A DNA stretch of 6,407 nucleotides from Sphingomonadales bacterium (lineage in GTDB: Bacteria; Pseudomonadota; Alphaproteobacteria; Sphingomonadales; Sphingomonadaceae): the NCBI GenBank assembly GCA_017302775.1, contig JAFLDC010000163.1:1-6407 (forward strand). Direction: 5' to 3'. The notes beneath the pieces were generated by a model that worked only from the letters and a program-made list of their open reading frames with translations, did no database searches and was not told the origin of the DNA. The translations under genes were made by a program, and so were the position numbers. This document shows, piece after piece, positions 1 to 6,330 of this stretch. Every line of letters begins with the position of its first letter. Position 1 is the first letter of the stretch.

Positions 1-408
1 GCCGAAAGCGAGAGCAAAGGCGGCGATGATCAACACGGCAACGAGCAAGTTCGCCGCCGGACCGGCCAGCACGATCAGCGTACGTTGCCACAGCGCAGCT
101 CCTGGGAACGTGCCCTTCAGCTCTTCTGCCGTGGCATGCTCCATCGCAGGGTCGGGCTTGCTCGATCCATCAGCATCTCCGTCGAATTGCACGTATCCGC
201 CCAGCGGAATCGCAGCAATGCGCCAGCGCGTGCCCCGCTTGTCGATGTGATGCCACAGCTCTTTGCCGAACCCGACCGAGAAGGCCAGCGCCCGCACCCC
301 GAACAAGCGCCCGGCCAAGTAATGGCCCAGTTCGTGCAGCACCACGAGTGGTCCCAGCAACAGCAGAAAAGCGCCAACAGTGAGTAAAAAGGAGGGAGAT
401 TCGATCAA
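1..408 (-). CDS. rseP: RseP-type site-2 zinc metalloprotease, N-terminal part (runs off the window)
   Basis: This is an inner-membrane M50 protease. In characterised bacteria the family cleaves anti-sigma factors within the membrane during envelope stress. Reading from 408, 136 residues are visible. A hydrophobic segment at about 7-24 leads into the zinc-binding HELGH motif at 25-29, with E26 as the catalytic base. It is followed by GTRWR and IPLGGYVQF, typical of the family, and a second membrane segment at about 110-136 that begins with AGPAANLL. The PDZ domain and the third zinc ligand lie beyond base 1; family members are usually about 370-450 residues. No in-frame ATG exists upstream of the HELGH motif. 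The best start is TTG at 408, one base after the dxr stop, with GGAG about 10 bases upstream. A TTG at 417 is the alternative. The last position in the operon matches its usual place next to cdsA or dxr. Family call is firm; the start is inferred. Confidence 0.93.
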   Translation of the reverse strand, partial: MIESPSFLLTVGAFLLLLGPLVVLHELGHYLAGRLFGVRALAFSVGFGKELWHHIDKRGTRWRIAAIPLGGYVQFDGDADGSSKPDPAMEHATAEELKGTFPGAALWQRTLIVLAGPAANLLVAVLIIAAFALAFG

Positions 409-409
409 C

Positions 410-1567
410 TCAAACAAGCTCCATCAGGGACGCCGCGCGCTGTCGGGTGCTGTGGTCCAACCATAACACGTCGTCGAGCGAAACCGGCGCAGCCGCGTCG
501 TTGGTGGCATCAAGTACACGCGCGACACTATCGGCAATTGCGGTGAACGCAATCTGACCGGCAAGAAAGGCGGCCACCGCAACCTCATTGGCCGCGTTCA
601 AAACCGCCGGGGCCGCCCCCCCCTGCTCCGCCGCCTGACGACACAGACGGGTGGCGGGAAAACGTTCCTCGTCCGGAACCCGGAAAGTCAGTTCGCCCAG
701 CGCCGCCAGATCAAGCGGTTCGCACGGCGTATCCATTCGCTCAGGCCATGCCAGGCAAGAGGCGATCGGCACGCGCATATCCGACGGGCCGAGCTGCGCC
801 AGGGTCGATCCATCGCGGTATTCGACCATCGAATGGACTACCGACTGCGGGTGGACCACTATCTTCAGCTTGTTGAGCCCGACCGGGAACAGATGGTGTG
901 CCTCAATCAGTTCGAGGCCTTTGTTGAACATCGTCGCACTATCGACGCTGATCTTGGCGCCCATCGACCAGTTGGGATGCTTGACCGCCTCCGCCGGGGT
1001 GGCGGCGTGAAGCTGGCCCAACGTCCATTCGCGAAATGGCCCGCCGCTGGCGGTAAGCGTGATCGAGCGGACGTGTTCGTAACTGTTGCCCGCCAGACAC
1101 TGGAAGATCGCGTTATGCTCGCTATCGACCGGCAACAGCGTGGAGCCGTACCGTGCCACCGCCGCCGTCATCACATCGCCCGCCGAAACCAGCGCTTCCT
1201 TGTTGGCCAGCGCGACGGTCTTGCCGCACTCGATCGCCGCCATGGTCGGAGCCAGCCCCGCGCAGCCCACGATCGCCGCCACGGTCATGTCCGCCCCGCG
1301 CAAGGCCGCCTCGACCAGCGCCGCCGCACCGCCCGCCGCTTCGATGCCGCTGCCTGCCAACAGTTCGCGCAGTTGCGGCAAAGCGGCCTCATCCGCCACC
1401 ACCGCCAGCTCCGCCCCGAATTCGCGCGCCAGCCGGGCAAGGTCGGCGGCATTGCCATTGGCGGTGAGCGCCACGATCCGCCACTGGTCCCGCTCCCGCC
1501 GGACCAGATCGAGCGTCGAAGCCCCGATCGAACCGGTCGCGCCGAGGATGGAGATGGTGCGAGTCAT
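410..1567 (-). CDS. dxr: 1-deoxy-D-xylulose 5-phosphate reductoisomerase (Dxr/IspC)
   Basis: This cytosolic enzyme converts DXP to 2-C-methyl-D-erythritol 4-phosphate with NADPH and a divalent metal, the first committed step of the MEP isoprenoid pathway and the target of fosmidomycin. It has 385 residues, normal for the family (E. coli about 398). The NADPH-binding GATGSIG is at 9-15 and ALANKEALVSAG at 119-130. Metal ligands are D148 and E150 (PVDSEHN) and E219 (NKGLELIEAHH). Substrate-binding residues S174 (TASGGPF), H197, S210, N215 and K216 are all present, as is the flexible-loop W200 (HPNWSMG). The C-terminal helical domain holds AVLNAANEVAVAAF. Nothing essential is missing. The ATG at 1567 overlaps the cdsA stop as ATGA and has no clear Shine-Dalgarno, so translation is probably coupled to cdsA. 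A longer reading from 1615 adds 16 residues ahead of the Rossmann strand and is not expected. An eight-G run falls in codons 315-318 without shifting the frame. Confidence 0.98.
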   Translation of the reverse strand: MTRTISILGATGSIGASTLDLVRRERDQWRIVALTANGNAADLARLAREFGAELAVVADEAALPQLRELLAGSGIEAAGGAAALVEAALRGADMTVAAIVGCAGLAPTMAAIECGKTVALANKEALVSAGDVMTAAVARYGSTLLPVDSEHNAIFQCLAGNSYEHVRSITLTASGGPFREWTLGQLHAATPAEAVKHPNWSMGAKISVDSATMFNKGLELIEAHHLFPVGLNKLKIVVHPQSVVHSMVEYRDGSTLAQLGPSDMRVPIASCLAWPERMDTPCEPLDLAALGELTFRVPDEERFPATRLCRQAAEQGGAAPAVLNAANEVAVAAFLAGQIAFTAIADSVARVLDATNDAAAPVSLDDVLWLDHSTRQRAASLMELV

Positions 1568-2238
1568 TGGCCGGACAGCAGGCTTGGCAATGAGAGCAAC
1601 CCCAGCACGAAGCACACCGCCAGCAGTCCATCGACCCGGTCAAACAGCCCGCCGTGACCGGGGATCAGATTGCCGGAATCCTTCACCCCTGCGCGGCGCT
1701 TCATCCAGCTTTCAAAGAAGTCGCCGGTCTGGGCGGTGATGGCGCCGAGCGCGCCAAAACAAATAGCTTCGAGCACGGGCCCGATTCCACCGAGGCGGAA
1801 ACCGCCAAGCAGGAAATAAATCACAAGCCCCGCCGCCAGAATGCCTCCAATCAGTCCGCTCCACGTCTTGCTCGGACTAATTCTGGGGGCAATCTTGGGT
1901 CCACCAAATGTCCGCCCGGAAAAATAGGCCCCCACATCTGTCGCAATCACAACGCCAGCAACCAGCACGACCCCAAGGACTGGCAATTCATGAATATTGC
2001 GCAAGCGAACGAGGACGCTTGCCGCAAGGCCAACATAGCCCAACCCTCCAGCAACCCAGGCTCCGCGTGCCAGGGCGGATTGCGCAAAAGCGCGGCTAAG
2101 CCGAACCCACTCCCACAACACCCCCAACGCCACGGCGGCGACAAACCCGGTCCACACCCAGCCGGCTACGGCGACCATCACAACCGCCGATACAGCGCGG
2201 ACGGGGAGGTCGCTTTTCTTGGGTTGGGGCTGGGTCAT
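1564..2238 (-). CDS. cdsA: Phosphatidate cytidylyltransferase (CDP-diglyceride synthase)
   Basis: This integral inner-membrane enzyme makes CDP-diacylglycerol from CTP and phosphatidic acid, the branch point for all bacterial phospholipids. It has 224 residues, shorter than E. coli CdsA (about 285); the loss is among the N-terminal membrane spans. Hydrophobic segments lie at about 15-43, 60-77, 84-104, 126-145, 150-170 and 204-221. The C-terminal family signature is complete at 177-203: S177, K180-R181, K186-D187, P193, HGG at 195-197, D200-R201 and D203. The conserved SPSKTWSG at 121-128 and TDVGAYFSGR at 100-109 are also present. The ATG at 2238 is chosen because KKSDLPVRAVSAVV then forms a normal short N-terminus. 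The frame stays open to 2346, but those 36 codons read through the intergenic repeat. A G-rich stretch (GGGGTGGGA) about 8 bases upstream is the only candidate ribosome site, and it lies within the repeat. The stop overlaps the dxr start. Confidence 0.95.
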   Translation of the reverse strand: MTQPQPKKSDLPVRAVSAVVMVAVAGWVWTGFVAAVALGVLWEWVRLSRAFAQSALARGAWVAGGLGYVGLAASVLVRLRNIHELPVLGVVLVAGVVIATDVGAYFSGRTFGGPKIAPRISPSKTWSGLIGGILAAGLVIYFLLGGFRLGGIGPVLEAICFGALGAITAQTGDFFESWMKRRAGVKDSGNLIPGHGGLFDRVDGLLAVCFVLGLLSLPSLLSGQ

Positions 2239-2376
2239 CGTGCAGTCCCACCCCTGCAAAGGGAGGTGCCGGCCTGACCGGGCTGACGTGCGGGTGACGC
2301 GCCATCGAGAGGGCGATACCCCTCCGTCATCGCTGTGCAATGCCACCTCCCGCTTCGGATGAGGGACAGTCCAATC
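2239..2376. repeat. Inverted-repeat element filling the uppS-cdsA gap
   Basis: Two diverged copies of one unit face each other. The left arm at 2245-2270 and the reverse complement of 2342-2367 both read GTCCC, then 11 bases, then GGGAGGTG; 18 of 26 positions agree without gaps. The similarity continues weakly inward, where both arms carry a TGACG about 19-20 bases on, followed by GGGT. The centre of symmetry is near 2306, where CGCC (2300-2303) and GGCG (2312-2315) could form a terminal stem. The element leaves only 9 bases after the uppS stop and 6 before the cdsA start. The shape, an intergenic imperfect palindrome with an anti-Shine-Dalgarno-like CACCTCCC in each arm, is that of a dispersed REP/BIME-like repeat. 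From memory, similar CCTCCGTC...CACCTCCC palindromes are common between genes in sphingomonad genomes; this could not be checked. There is no T-run after the fold, so it is unlikely to be an intrinsic terminator. Confidence 0.7.
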
Positions 2377-3084
2377 CTAACGCCCGCCATAGCGCCGCTC
2401 CCGCTGGCCGAACTCCGCCAGTGCCTCGCGCAAGTGATCAGGCGTGTAGTCGGGCCAAAGCACCTCAGTAAATTCCATTTCGGCATAGGCCGCCTGCCAG
2501 AGCAGGAAGTTCGATAGGCGAATCTCGCCCGAGGTACGGATCAGCAGATCGAGCGGAGGCAGGCCGGCAGTATCCAGTTCCGCCTCGATACTTTCCGGCG
2601 TGATCGCGCCTTTGGCCGCAGCCTTGGCGGCGGCACGCGCAATCTCGTCCTGCGAACCGTAATTGAGCGCAACCACTAACGTGGTCCCATCGTTGTTCGC
2701 GGTCCGCGCCAACGCCTCATCCAGCAATTCGACAATGTCAGCGGCCAGCACACGGTAATCGCCGATGATGCGCAGTCGCACATTGTTAGCGACGAACTCT
2801 TCGAGGTCGGCCTGGATATACCGCTTGAGCAGCCCCATCAGAACCGAAACTTCTTCCTCGCTGCGGCGCCAGTTTTCGGTACTGAAGGCATAGAGCGTCA
2901 ACGCCTCCAGCCCCATTTCCCGGGCAGCCCGCACGAGCGTCCGCACCGCCTCAACCCCGCGCTGGTGCCCCATCGCGCGCGGCAGGTGGCGTTTCTTGGC
3001 CCAGCGCCCGTTACCATCCATAATGATGGCAACATGGCGCGCGCCGTGGGTTGCCCCACCTTTACCGGCGGGAGCTGACCTCAC
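2377..3084 (-). CDS. uppS: Undecaprenyl diphosphate synthase (cis-prenyltransferase)
   Basis: This enzyme adds eight isopentenyl units to farnesyl diphosphate in cis to form C55 undecaprenyl diphosphate, the precursor of the carrier lipid for peptidoglycan and other envelope sugars. It has 235 residues, normal for the family. The start motif MDGNGRWAK is at 22-30 with catalytic D23. FSTENW is at 67-72. RTSGE at 183-187 and RLSNFLLWQ at 189-197 supply R183, R189 and S191 for the isopentenyl diphosphate pocket. E202 corresponds to the metal-linked E213 of E. coli. The end [14 protein letters not shown] is typical. The start is GTG at 3084, overlapping the frr stop as GTGA, with AGGAGA 10 bases upstream (3095-3100). 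The first 16 residues, rich in G and A, are not conserved in the family. Placement with dxr and cdsA groups isoprenoid and lipid synthesis. A dehydrodolichyl-type homologue is unlikely given the bacterial operon. Confidence 0.97.
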   Translation of the reverse strand: MRSAPAGKGGATHGARHVAIIMDGNGRWAKKRHLPRAMGHQRGVEAVRTLVRAAREMGLEALTLYAFSTENWRRSEEEVSVLMGLLKRYIQADLEEFVANNVRLRIIGDYRVLAADIVELLDEALARTANNDGTTLVVALNYGSQDEIARAAAKAAAKGAITPESIEAELDTAGLPPLDLLIRTSGEIRLSNFLLWQAAYAEMEFTEVLWPDYTPDHLREALAEFGQRERRYGGR

Positions 3085-3638
3085 TTACCGAGGATCTCCT
3101 GTTCCTTCTGCGCGGCGACAGCATCGGCTTCCTTGATGATTTCATCCGTCAGCTTCTGCACCTCCGCCTCGCCACGCTTGCGATCGTCTTCGGAAATTTC
3201 CTTCTTGGTCTCGTCCGCCTTGAGATTGTCCATCCCGTCACGACGAACATTGCGGATCGCGATCCTTGCCTTCTCGGCATAGGAATGTGCCAGCTTGGCG
3301 AGTTCTTTCCGGCGCTCTTCGGTCAGATCAGGGATCGGCAGACGGATATTGTTCCCGTCGCTGATCGGGTTGAGCCCCAAACCGGCAGACCGGATCGCCT
3401 TTTCGACGGGCGTTATATTCGACTTGTCCCAAACCTGTACCGACAGCATGCGCGGTTCAGGTGCCGATACGGTCGCCACCTGATTGAGCGGGGTGAGGTT
3501 GCCATAAGCCTCCACCATGATCGGGTCGAGCAAAGCGGTGTTGGCACGTCCGGTGCGAAGACCGCCAAGGTCGCTGCGCAGAGATTCTACCGCACCCTTC
3601 ATGCGACGTTCGAGGTCCGCCTTGTCGTACTTGGCCAT
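3081..3638 (-). CDS. frr: Ribosome recycling factor (RRF)
   Basis: RRF works with EF-G to split post-termination ribosomes in the cytosol. The 185-residue length is exactly the family norm. It forms a three-helix coiled bundle with a small inserted beta domain. Visible signatures are LRTGRAN at 27-33, [11 protein letters not shown] at 45-55, the segment around [13 protein letters not shown] at 70-82, LTEERRKEL at 105-113, and RNVRRDG at 129-135 with the functionally important R132. The C-terminal helix, rich in K, E and A, ends EQEILGK. The ATG at 3638 lies four bases after the pyrH stop. Its strong AGGAAGGG ribosome site at 3647-3654 is formed by the last pyrH codons. The pyrH-frr pairing is conserved across most bacteria. 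The stop overlaps the uppS GTG start. Confidence 0.98.
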   Translation of the reverse strand: MAKYDKADLERRMKGAVESLRSDLGGLRTGRANTALLDPIMVEAYGNLTPLNQVATVSAPEPRMLSVQVWDKSNITPVEKAIRSAGLGLNPISDGNNIRLPIPDLTEERRKELAKLAHSYAEKARIAIRNVRRDGMDNLKADETKKEISEDDRKRGEAEVQKLTDEIIKEADAVAAQKEQEILGK

Positions 3639-3642
3639 GGTT

Positions 3643-4362
3643 TTAGCCCTTCCTGACTATGGTTTGAGTCCCCTCACCACGCAGCACCCTGGCCAGGTTG
3701 CCCTTTTCGCGGATTGAGAAGACGACGATGGGAATGTTGTTGTCACGGCACAGCGCAACTGCCGACGCGTCCATAACCTTAAGGTTATGCGCCAGAACCG
3801 TATCATAGTCGACTGATTCGTAACGCTTTGCAGCGGGATTTGTCTTGGGGTCGCAGTCGTAGATGCCGTCGACGCTGGTTCCCTTCAGCAAGGCATCACA
3901 TTGCATTTCCGCCGCACGCAGGGCTGCGCCACTGTCAGTCGTAAAATAAGGTGCGCCGACCCCAGCCGCAAAGATCACCACCCGGCCCTTTTCCAGATGA
4001 CGTTCAGCGCGGCGGCGGATCACCGGCTCGCAGACCTTGTCCATTTCGACCGCGCTCTGCACTCGGGTATGGACGCCCAGCTGTTCCAGAGCATTTTGCA
4101 TGGCGAGCGCGTTCATGACCGTGGCGAGCATGCCCATGTAGTCAGCTTGAGCCCGGTCCATCCCCTTGGCCGCCCCGGCCATCCCACGAAAGATGTTGCC
4201 ACCACCAATCACCAGGCAGATTTCCAGCCCGGTCTCCTTGGCCGCCTTCACTTCCTTGGCCAGTTCGGCCACGAATTCCGGATCGATTCCGAACTGCTGG
4301 TTGCCCATCAGCACTTCGCCTGAAAGTTTCAGCAGGATACGTTTGTAGGCAGGCTTGGACAT
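3643..4362 (-). CDS. pyrH: Uridylate kinase (UMP kinase)
   Basis: This enzyme phosphorylates UMP to UDP with ATP in pyrimidine nucleotide synthesis. The bacterial enzyme belongs to the amino-acid-kinase fold, is hexameric, and in studied cases is activated by GTP and inhibited by UTP. At 239 residues it is the usual size. Motifs: KLSGE at 12-16, IGGGNIFRG at 52-60, the segment [17 protein letters not shown] at 69-85, [17 protein letters not shown] at 134-150, and K160 followed by [12 protein letters not shown] for nucleotide binding. The ATG at 4362 is chosen because [16 protein letters not shown] is a standard N-terminus. The frame extends to 4443 but that adds 27 unconserved residues running into the terminator. 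The ribosome site is weak (AAGAG 12 bases upstream). It follows tsf as in E. coli, but the terminator and possible promoter between them suggest it heads its own transcription unit. Confidence 0.98.
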   Translation of the reverse strand: MSKPAYKRILLKLSGEVLMGNQQFGIDPEFVAELAKEVKAAKETGLEICLVIGGGNIFRGMAGAAKGMDRAQADYMGMLATVMNALAMQNALEQLGVHTRVQSAVEMDKVCEPVIRRRAERHLEKGRVVIFAAGVGAPYFTTDSGAALRAAEMQCDALLKGTSVDGIYDCDPKTNPAAKRYESVDYDTVLAHNLKVMDASAVALCRDNNIPIVVFSIREKGNLARVLRGEGTQTIVRKG

Positions 4363-4396
4363 TGTGTGGCGACGCTCTTGGAGGGGTTTGAGCGGC

Positions 4397-4426
4397 CTTA
4401 TACCGCTGGACTGGCGATGCCAAGAA
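4397..4426 (-). promoter_or_regulatory. Possible sigma-70-type promoter for pyrH and downstream genes
   Basis: On the minus strand TATAAG (4402-4397) resembles a -10 box. Two overlapping -35 candidates precede it: TTCTTG (4426-4421) with an 18-base spacer, and TTGGCA (4423-4418) with a 15-base spacer. Neither is ideal. Position supports it: it lies just downstream of the tsf terminator and would give a leader of roughly 28 bases before the pyrH ATG. Assigned from sequence similarity and context only. Confidence 0.4.
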
Positions 4427-4445
4427 CTGCACCGGAATTTCATAG

Positions 4446-4480
4446 AAAAAGGGCACGGACCCTGCGATCCGCGCCCTTTT
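4446..4480 (-). terminator. Intrinsic terminator after tsf
   Basis: In the minus-strand RNA, bases 4480-4468 (AAAAGGGCGCGGA) pair with 4459-4447 (UCCGUGCCCUUUU) in a 13-base-pair stem with one G-U wobble and an eight-base loop, followed by a run of five U (4450-4446). On the plus strand the wobble becomes an A-C mismatch, so the fold favours minus-strand transcripts. It would end rpsB-tsf transcription about 40-70 bases past the tsf stop. Confidence 0.82.
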
Positions 4481-4485
4481 CAATG

Positions 4486-4513
4486 GCCAGCGACCCCGCG
4501 AGGGGAAACTGGC
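4486..4513 (-). other. Hairpin just after the tsf stop
   Basis: GCCAG (4513-4509) pairs with CTGGC (4490-4486), and CCCC pairs with GGGG around a four-base TCGC loop, separated by a 3-by-3 internal loop. It begins five bases past the tsf stop and sits directly ahead of the terminator stem. It has no U-run of its own, so it more likely protects the 3' end or strengthens termination than terminates alone. Confidence 0.55.
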
Positions 4514-4518
4514 GAAGC

Positions 4519-5463
4519 TCAGCCCAACCCGGCCGCTGCGGCGACTTCGGCAGCAAAGTCGCTTTCGACCTTGTCGATTCCTTCGCCCAGCTGGAAGCGG
4601 ACGTAATCCTTCAGCACGACCGACGCGCCCACGTCTTTGGCCGCGTTGGCCACGACCTGTGCGATCGGGGTCTTGTTGTCCATCACGAACACCTGGCTGA
4701 GCAGCGCGTTATCCTTGGCGAACTTCGCAGCTGCCCCATCCGCGCGCTTGGCGAGGATATCGGCCGGGATTTCCTTGCCGCTCTTCGCCGCTTCTTCGGT
4801 CGCCTTTTCAAGCGCAATCTTGCGTTCACGGTCGAGCACTTCAGGATCCAGATCGTCCGCCGAAAGCGCCATCGGGAAAGCGGCAGCAATGTGCATGGCG
4901 ATCTGTTTTCCAAGCGCTTCGAGCGCCGCCTTATCGCCTTCGCTTTCCAGTGCGACCAGAACACCGATCTTGCCGAGCATCGGCGCGGCGGCGTTGTGCA
5001 TATAGGGCACCACCACGCCGTTGCTAACCGAAACGGTCTTCATCCGGCGGACCTGCTGGTTTTCGCCGATGGTGGCAACGTTCGCCGTCAGTGTGTCAGC
5101 CACGGTGCCGCCGTCGGGATAGGCTGCGGCCTTGAGCGCTTCCACGTCGTCAGCAGAGGCATTAAGCGCAACCTCGGTAGTCTTTCGCACAAAGTCCTGG
5201 AACTGGTCGTTCTTGGCAACGAAATCCGTTTCCGAGTTTACTTCGACAGCCACGCCCTTGGTGCCCGACACGGCAACACCGACCAGCCCTTCGGCTGCGG
5301 TGCGGCTGGACTTCTTCGCGACGGCAGCGAGGCCCTTGGCGCGCAGGAGATCGACCGCGGCTTCCATATCGCCGCCGGTTTCGTCCATTGCCTTTTTGCA
5401 ATCCATCATGCCGGCGCCGGTGCGCTCGCGCAGGTTCTTCACGTCAGTGGCGGTATAGGCCAT
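4519..5463 (-). CDS. tsf: Translation elongation factor Ts (EF-Ts)
   Basis: EF-Ts is the cytosolic guanine-nucleotide exchange factor for EF-Tu. It has 314 residues, longer than E. coli (283) as is common in alphaproteobacteria. The N-terminal UBA-like domain covers about 1-45, with [18 protein letters not shown] at 8-25. The EF-Tu-contacting TDFVAKN motif is at 79-85 ([12 protein letters not shown]), including D80 and F81. Core subdomains follow, with MHIAAAFP at 190-197. The helical charged stretch at about 205-255 is the coiled-coil/insert region. The end is a conserved core strand, [13 protein letters not shown]. The ATG at 5463 has a good AAGGAA site seven bases upstream (5471-5476). It is the partner gene of rpsB in nearly all bacteria and appears to be the last gene of that unit, given the terminator behind it. 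Confidence 0.98.
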   Translation of the reverse strand: MAYTATDVKNLRERTGAGMMDCKKAMDETGGDMEAAVDLLRAKGLAAVAKKSSRTAAEGLVGVAVSGTKGVAVEVNSETDFVAKNDQFQDFVRKTTEVALNASADDVEALKAAAYPDGGTVADTLTANVATIGENQQVRRMKTVSVSNGVVVPYMHNAAAPMLGKIGVLVALESEGDKAALEALGKQIAMHIAAAFPMALSADDLDPEVLDRERKIALEKATEEAAKSGKEIPADILAKRADGAAAKFAKDNALLSQVFVMDNKTPIAQVVANAAKDVGASVVLKDYVRFQLGEGIDKVESDFAAEVAAAAGLG

Positions 5464-5490
5464 TGATCCGTTCCTTTTTGAAATTGACAG

Positions 5491-5518
5491 GCGGCCGGGA
5501 CCATCGGCCCCGGCACGC
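5491..5518 (-). promoter_or_regulatory. Strong hairpin between rpsB and tsf
   Basis: In the minus-strand RNA GCCGGGGCC (5514-5506) pairs with GGUCCCGGC (5502-5494): nine pairs with one G-U wobble around a three-base loop. Three more G-C pairs (5518-5516 with 5493-5491) extend it past one bulged U. The G-U would be an A-C mismatch in the other strand, which fits an RNA structure of this transcript. No U-run follows, so it is not a standard terminator. It could be a processing or 3'-protection element, or set the ratio of S2 to EF-Ts. Confidence 0.55.
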
Positions 5519-5541
5519 TGCAGGTTTGCGACGCGGAGCGA

Positions 5542-6330
5542 TCAGGCTTCGGTCGCGGCTTCTTCAGCAGCCGGCACTTCGACCACGGCCTGTTCAACCG
5601 GGGCCTCTTCCAGCGCGCCGACATCGACACCCGAATCAACCACGGCTTCCTGGCGGCCCTTGGTTGCGGCGGCCGCTACAGCCTGACAGTACAGCGCGAT
5701 CGCGCGGCTGGCATCGTCGTTAGCCGGGATCGGGAAAGCGATGCCCTGCGGTGAAACGTTTGAATCGAGGATCGCAACGACCGGGATACCCAAAACGTTG
5801 GCTTCCTTGATCGCCAGCTCTTCCTTGTTGGCGTCAATCACGAACATCACATCGGGAATACCGCTCATGTCGCGGATCCCACCAAGCGACATTTCAAGCT
5901 TGTCGCGCTTGCGGGTAAGTTCAAGAACTTCCTTCTTGGTCAGTCCGGCAGTGTCGCCCGCCAGCTTTTCCTCAAGCGTCTTCATGTGCTTGATCCGCTG
6001 GCTGACGGTCTTCCAGTTGGTCAGCATTCCGCCAAGCCAGCGATGATTGACGAAGTGCTGGCCCGACTGACGGGCGGCTTCGGCAATCGGGCCCTGGGCC
6101 TGACGCTTGGTACCGACGAACAGCACCTTGCCGCCAGCGCGGACAGTAGCGTCAATGAAATCCAGCGCGCGCGCCATCAACGGCACCGTCTGCGACAGGT
6201 CAAGGATGTGGATCCCATTGCGAGCGCCGAAGATATACGGCTTCATCCGCGGGTTCCAACGGTGGGTCTGGTGGCCGAAGTGCGCTCCGGCTTCGATCAA
6301 TTGCTGCATGGTGACGACAGGGGCCGCCAT
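5542..6330 (-). CDS. rpsB: 30S ribosomal protein S2
   Basis: S2 is a late-assembling small-subunit protein, needed with bS1 on the 30S platform. It has 262 residues, in the normal range. The N-terminal family signature is [20 protein letters not shown] at 8-27, followed by [17 protein letters not shown] at 29-45. FVGTKRQAQ is at 71-79, the segment [13 protein letters not shown] at 96-108, and [12 protein letters not shown] at 200-211. The coiled-coil hairpin typical of S2 covers about 108-150. The last ~27 residues form an acidic tail rich in A, E and V, a common and variable alphaproteobacterial extension. The ATG at 6330 is set by the AAGGA site seven bases upstream (6338-6342) and the standard N-terminus; a further in-frame ATG at 6381 would read through the leader. 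It is the first gene seen in the unit, with tsf next. Confidence 0.98.
   Translation of the reverse strand: MAAPVVTMQQLIEAGAHFGHQTHRWNPRMKPYIFGARNGIHILDLSQTVPLMARALDFIDATVRAGGKVLFVGTKRQAQGPIAEAARQSGQHFVNHRWLGGMLTNWKTVSQRIKHMKTLEEKLAGDTAGLTKKEVLELTRKRDKLEMSLGGIRDMSGIPDVMFVIDANKEELAIKEANVLGIPVVAILDSNVSPQGIAFPIPANDDASRAIALYCQAVAAAATKGRQEAVVDSGVDVGALEEAPVEQAVVEVPAAEEAATEA

Noticed and set aside
117..377. 86-codon minus-strand frame within rseP
   Set aside because: It is a frame-shifted reading of the rseP start region; the true frame has HELGH.
833..1657. Long plus-strand open frame opposite dxr
   Set aside because: High GC creates open antisense frames; its composition is arginine-rich, it matches no family I know, and it mirrors dxr codons.
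2239..2346. A 36-residue N-terminal extension of CdsA starting at 2346
   Set aside because: It translates the inverted-repeat element and has no resemblance to a CdsA N-terminus; the ATG at 2238 gives a normal one.
2245..2367. The uppS-cdsA palindrome as an intrinsic terminator
   Set aside because: No T-run follows either arm, and the downstream genes show no separate promoter that I can see.
4363..4443. A 27-residue N-terminal extension of PyrH
   Set aside because: It would start beside the terminator's U-run, include the possible promoter, and precede a standard PyrH N-terminus.
4366..5466. 366-codon plus-strand open frame opposite tsf
   Set aside because: It is the antisense of tsf and its flanking hairpins, with no recognisable domain or ribosome site.
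5484..5489. Plus-strand TTGACA resembling a -35 box
   Set aside because: No -10-like sequence at the right distance and no plus-strand gene follows.
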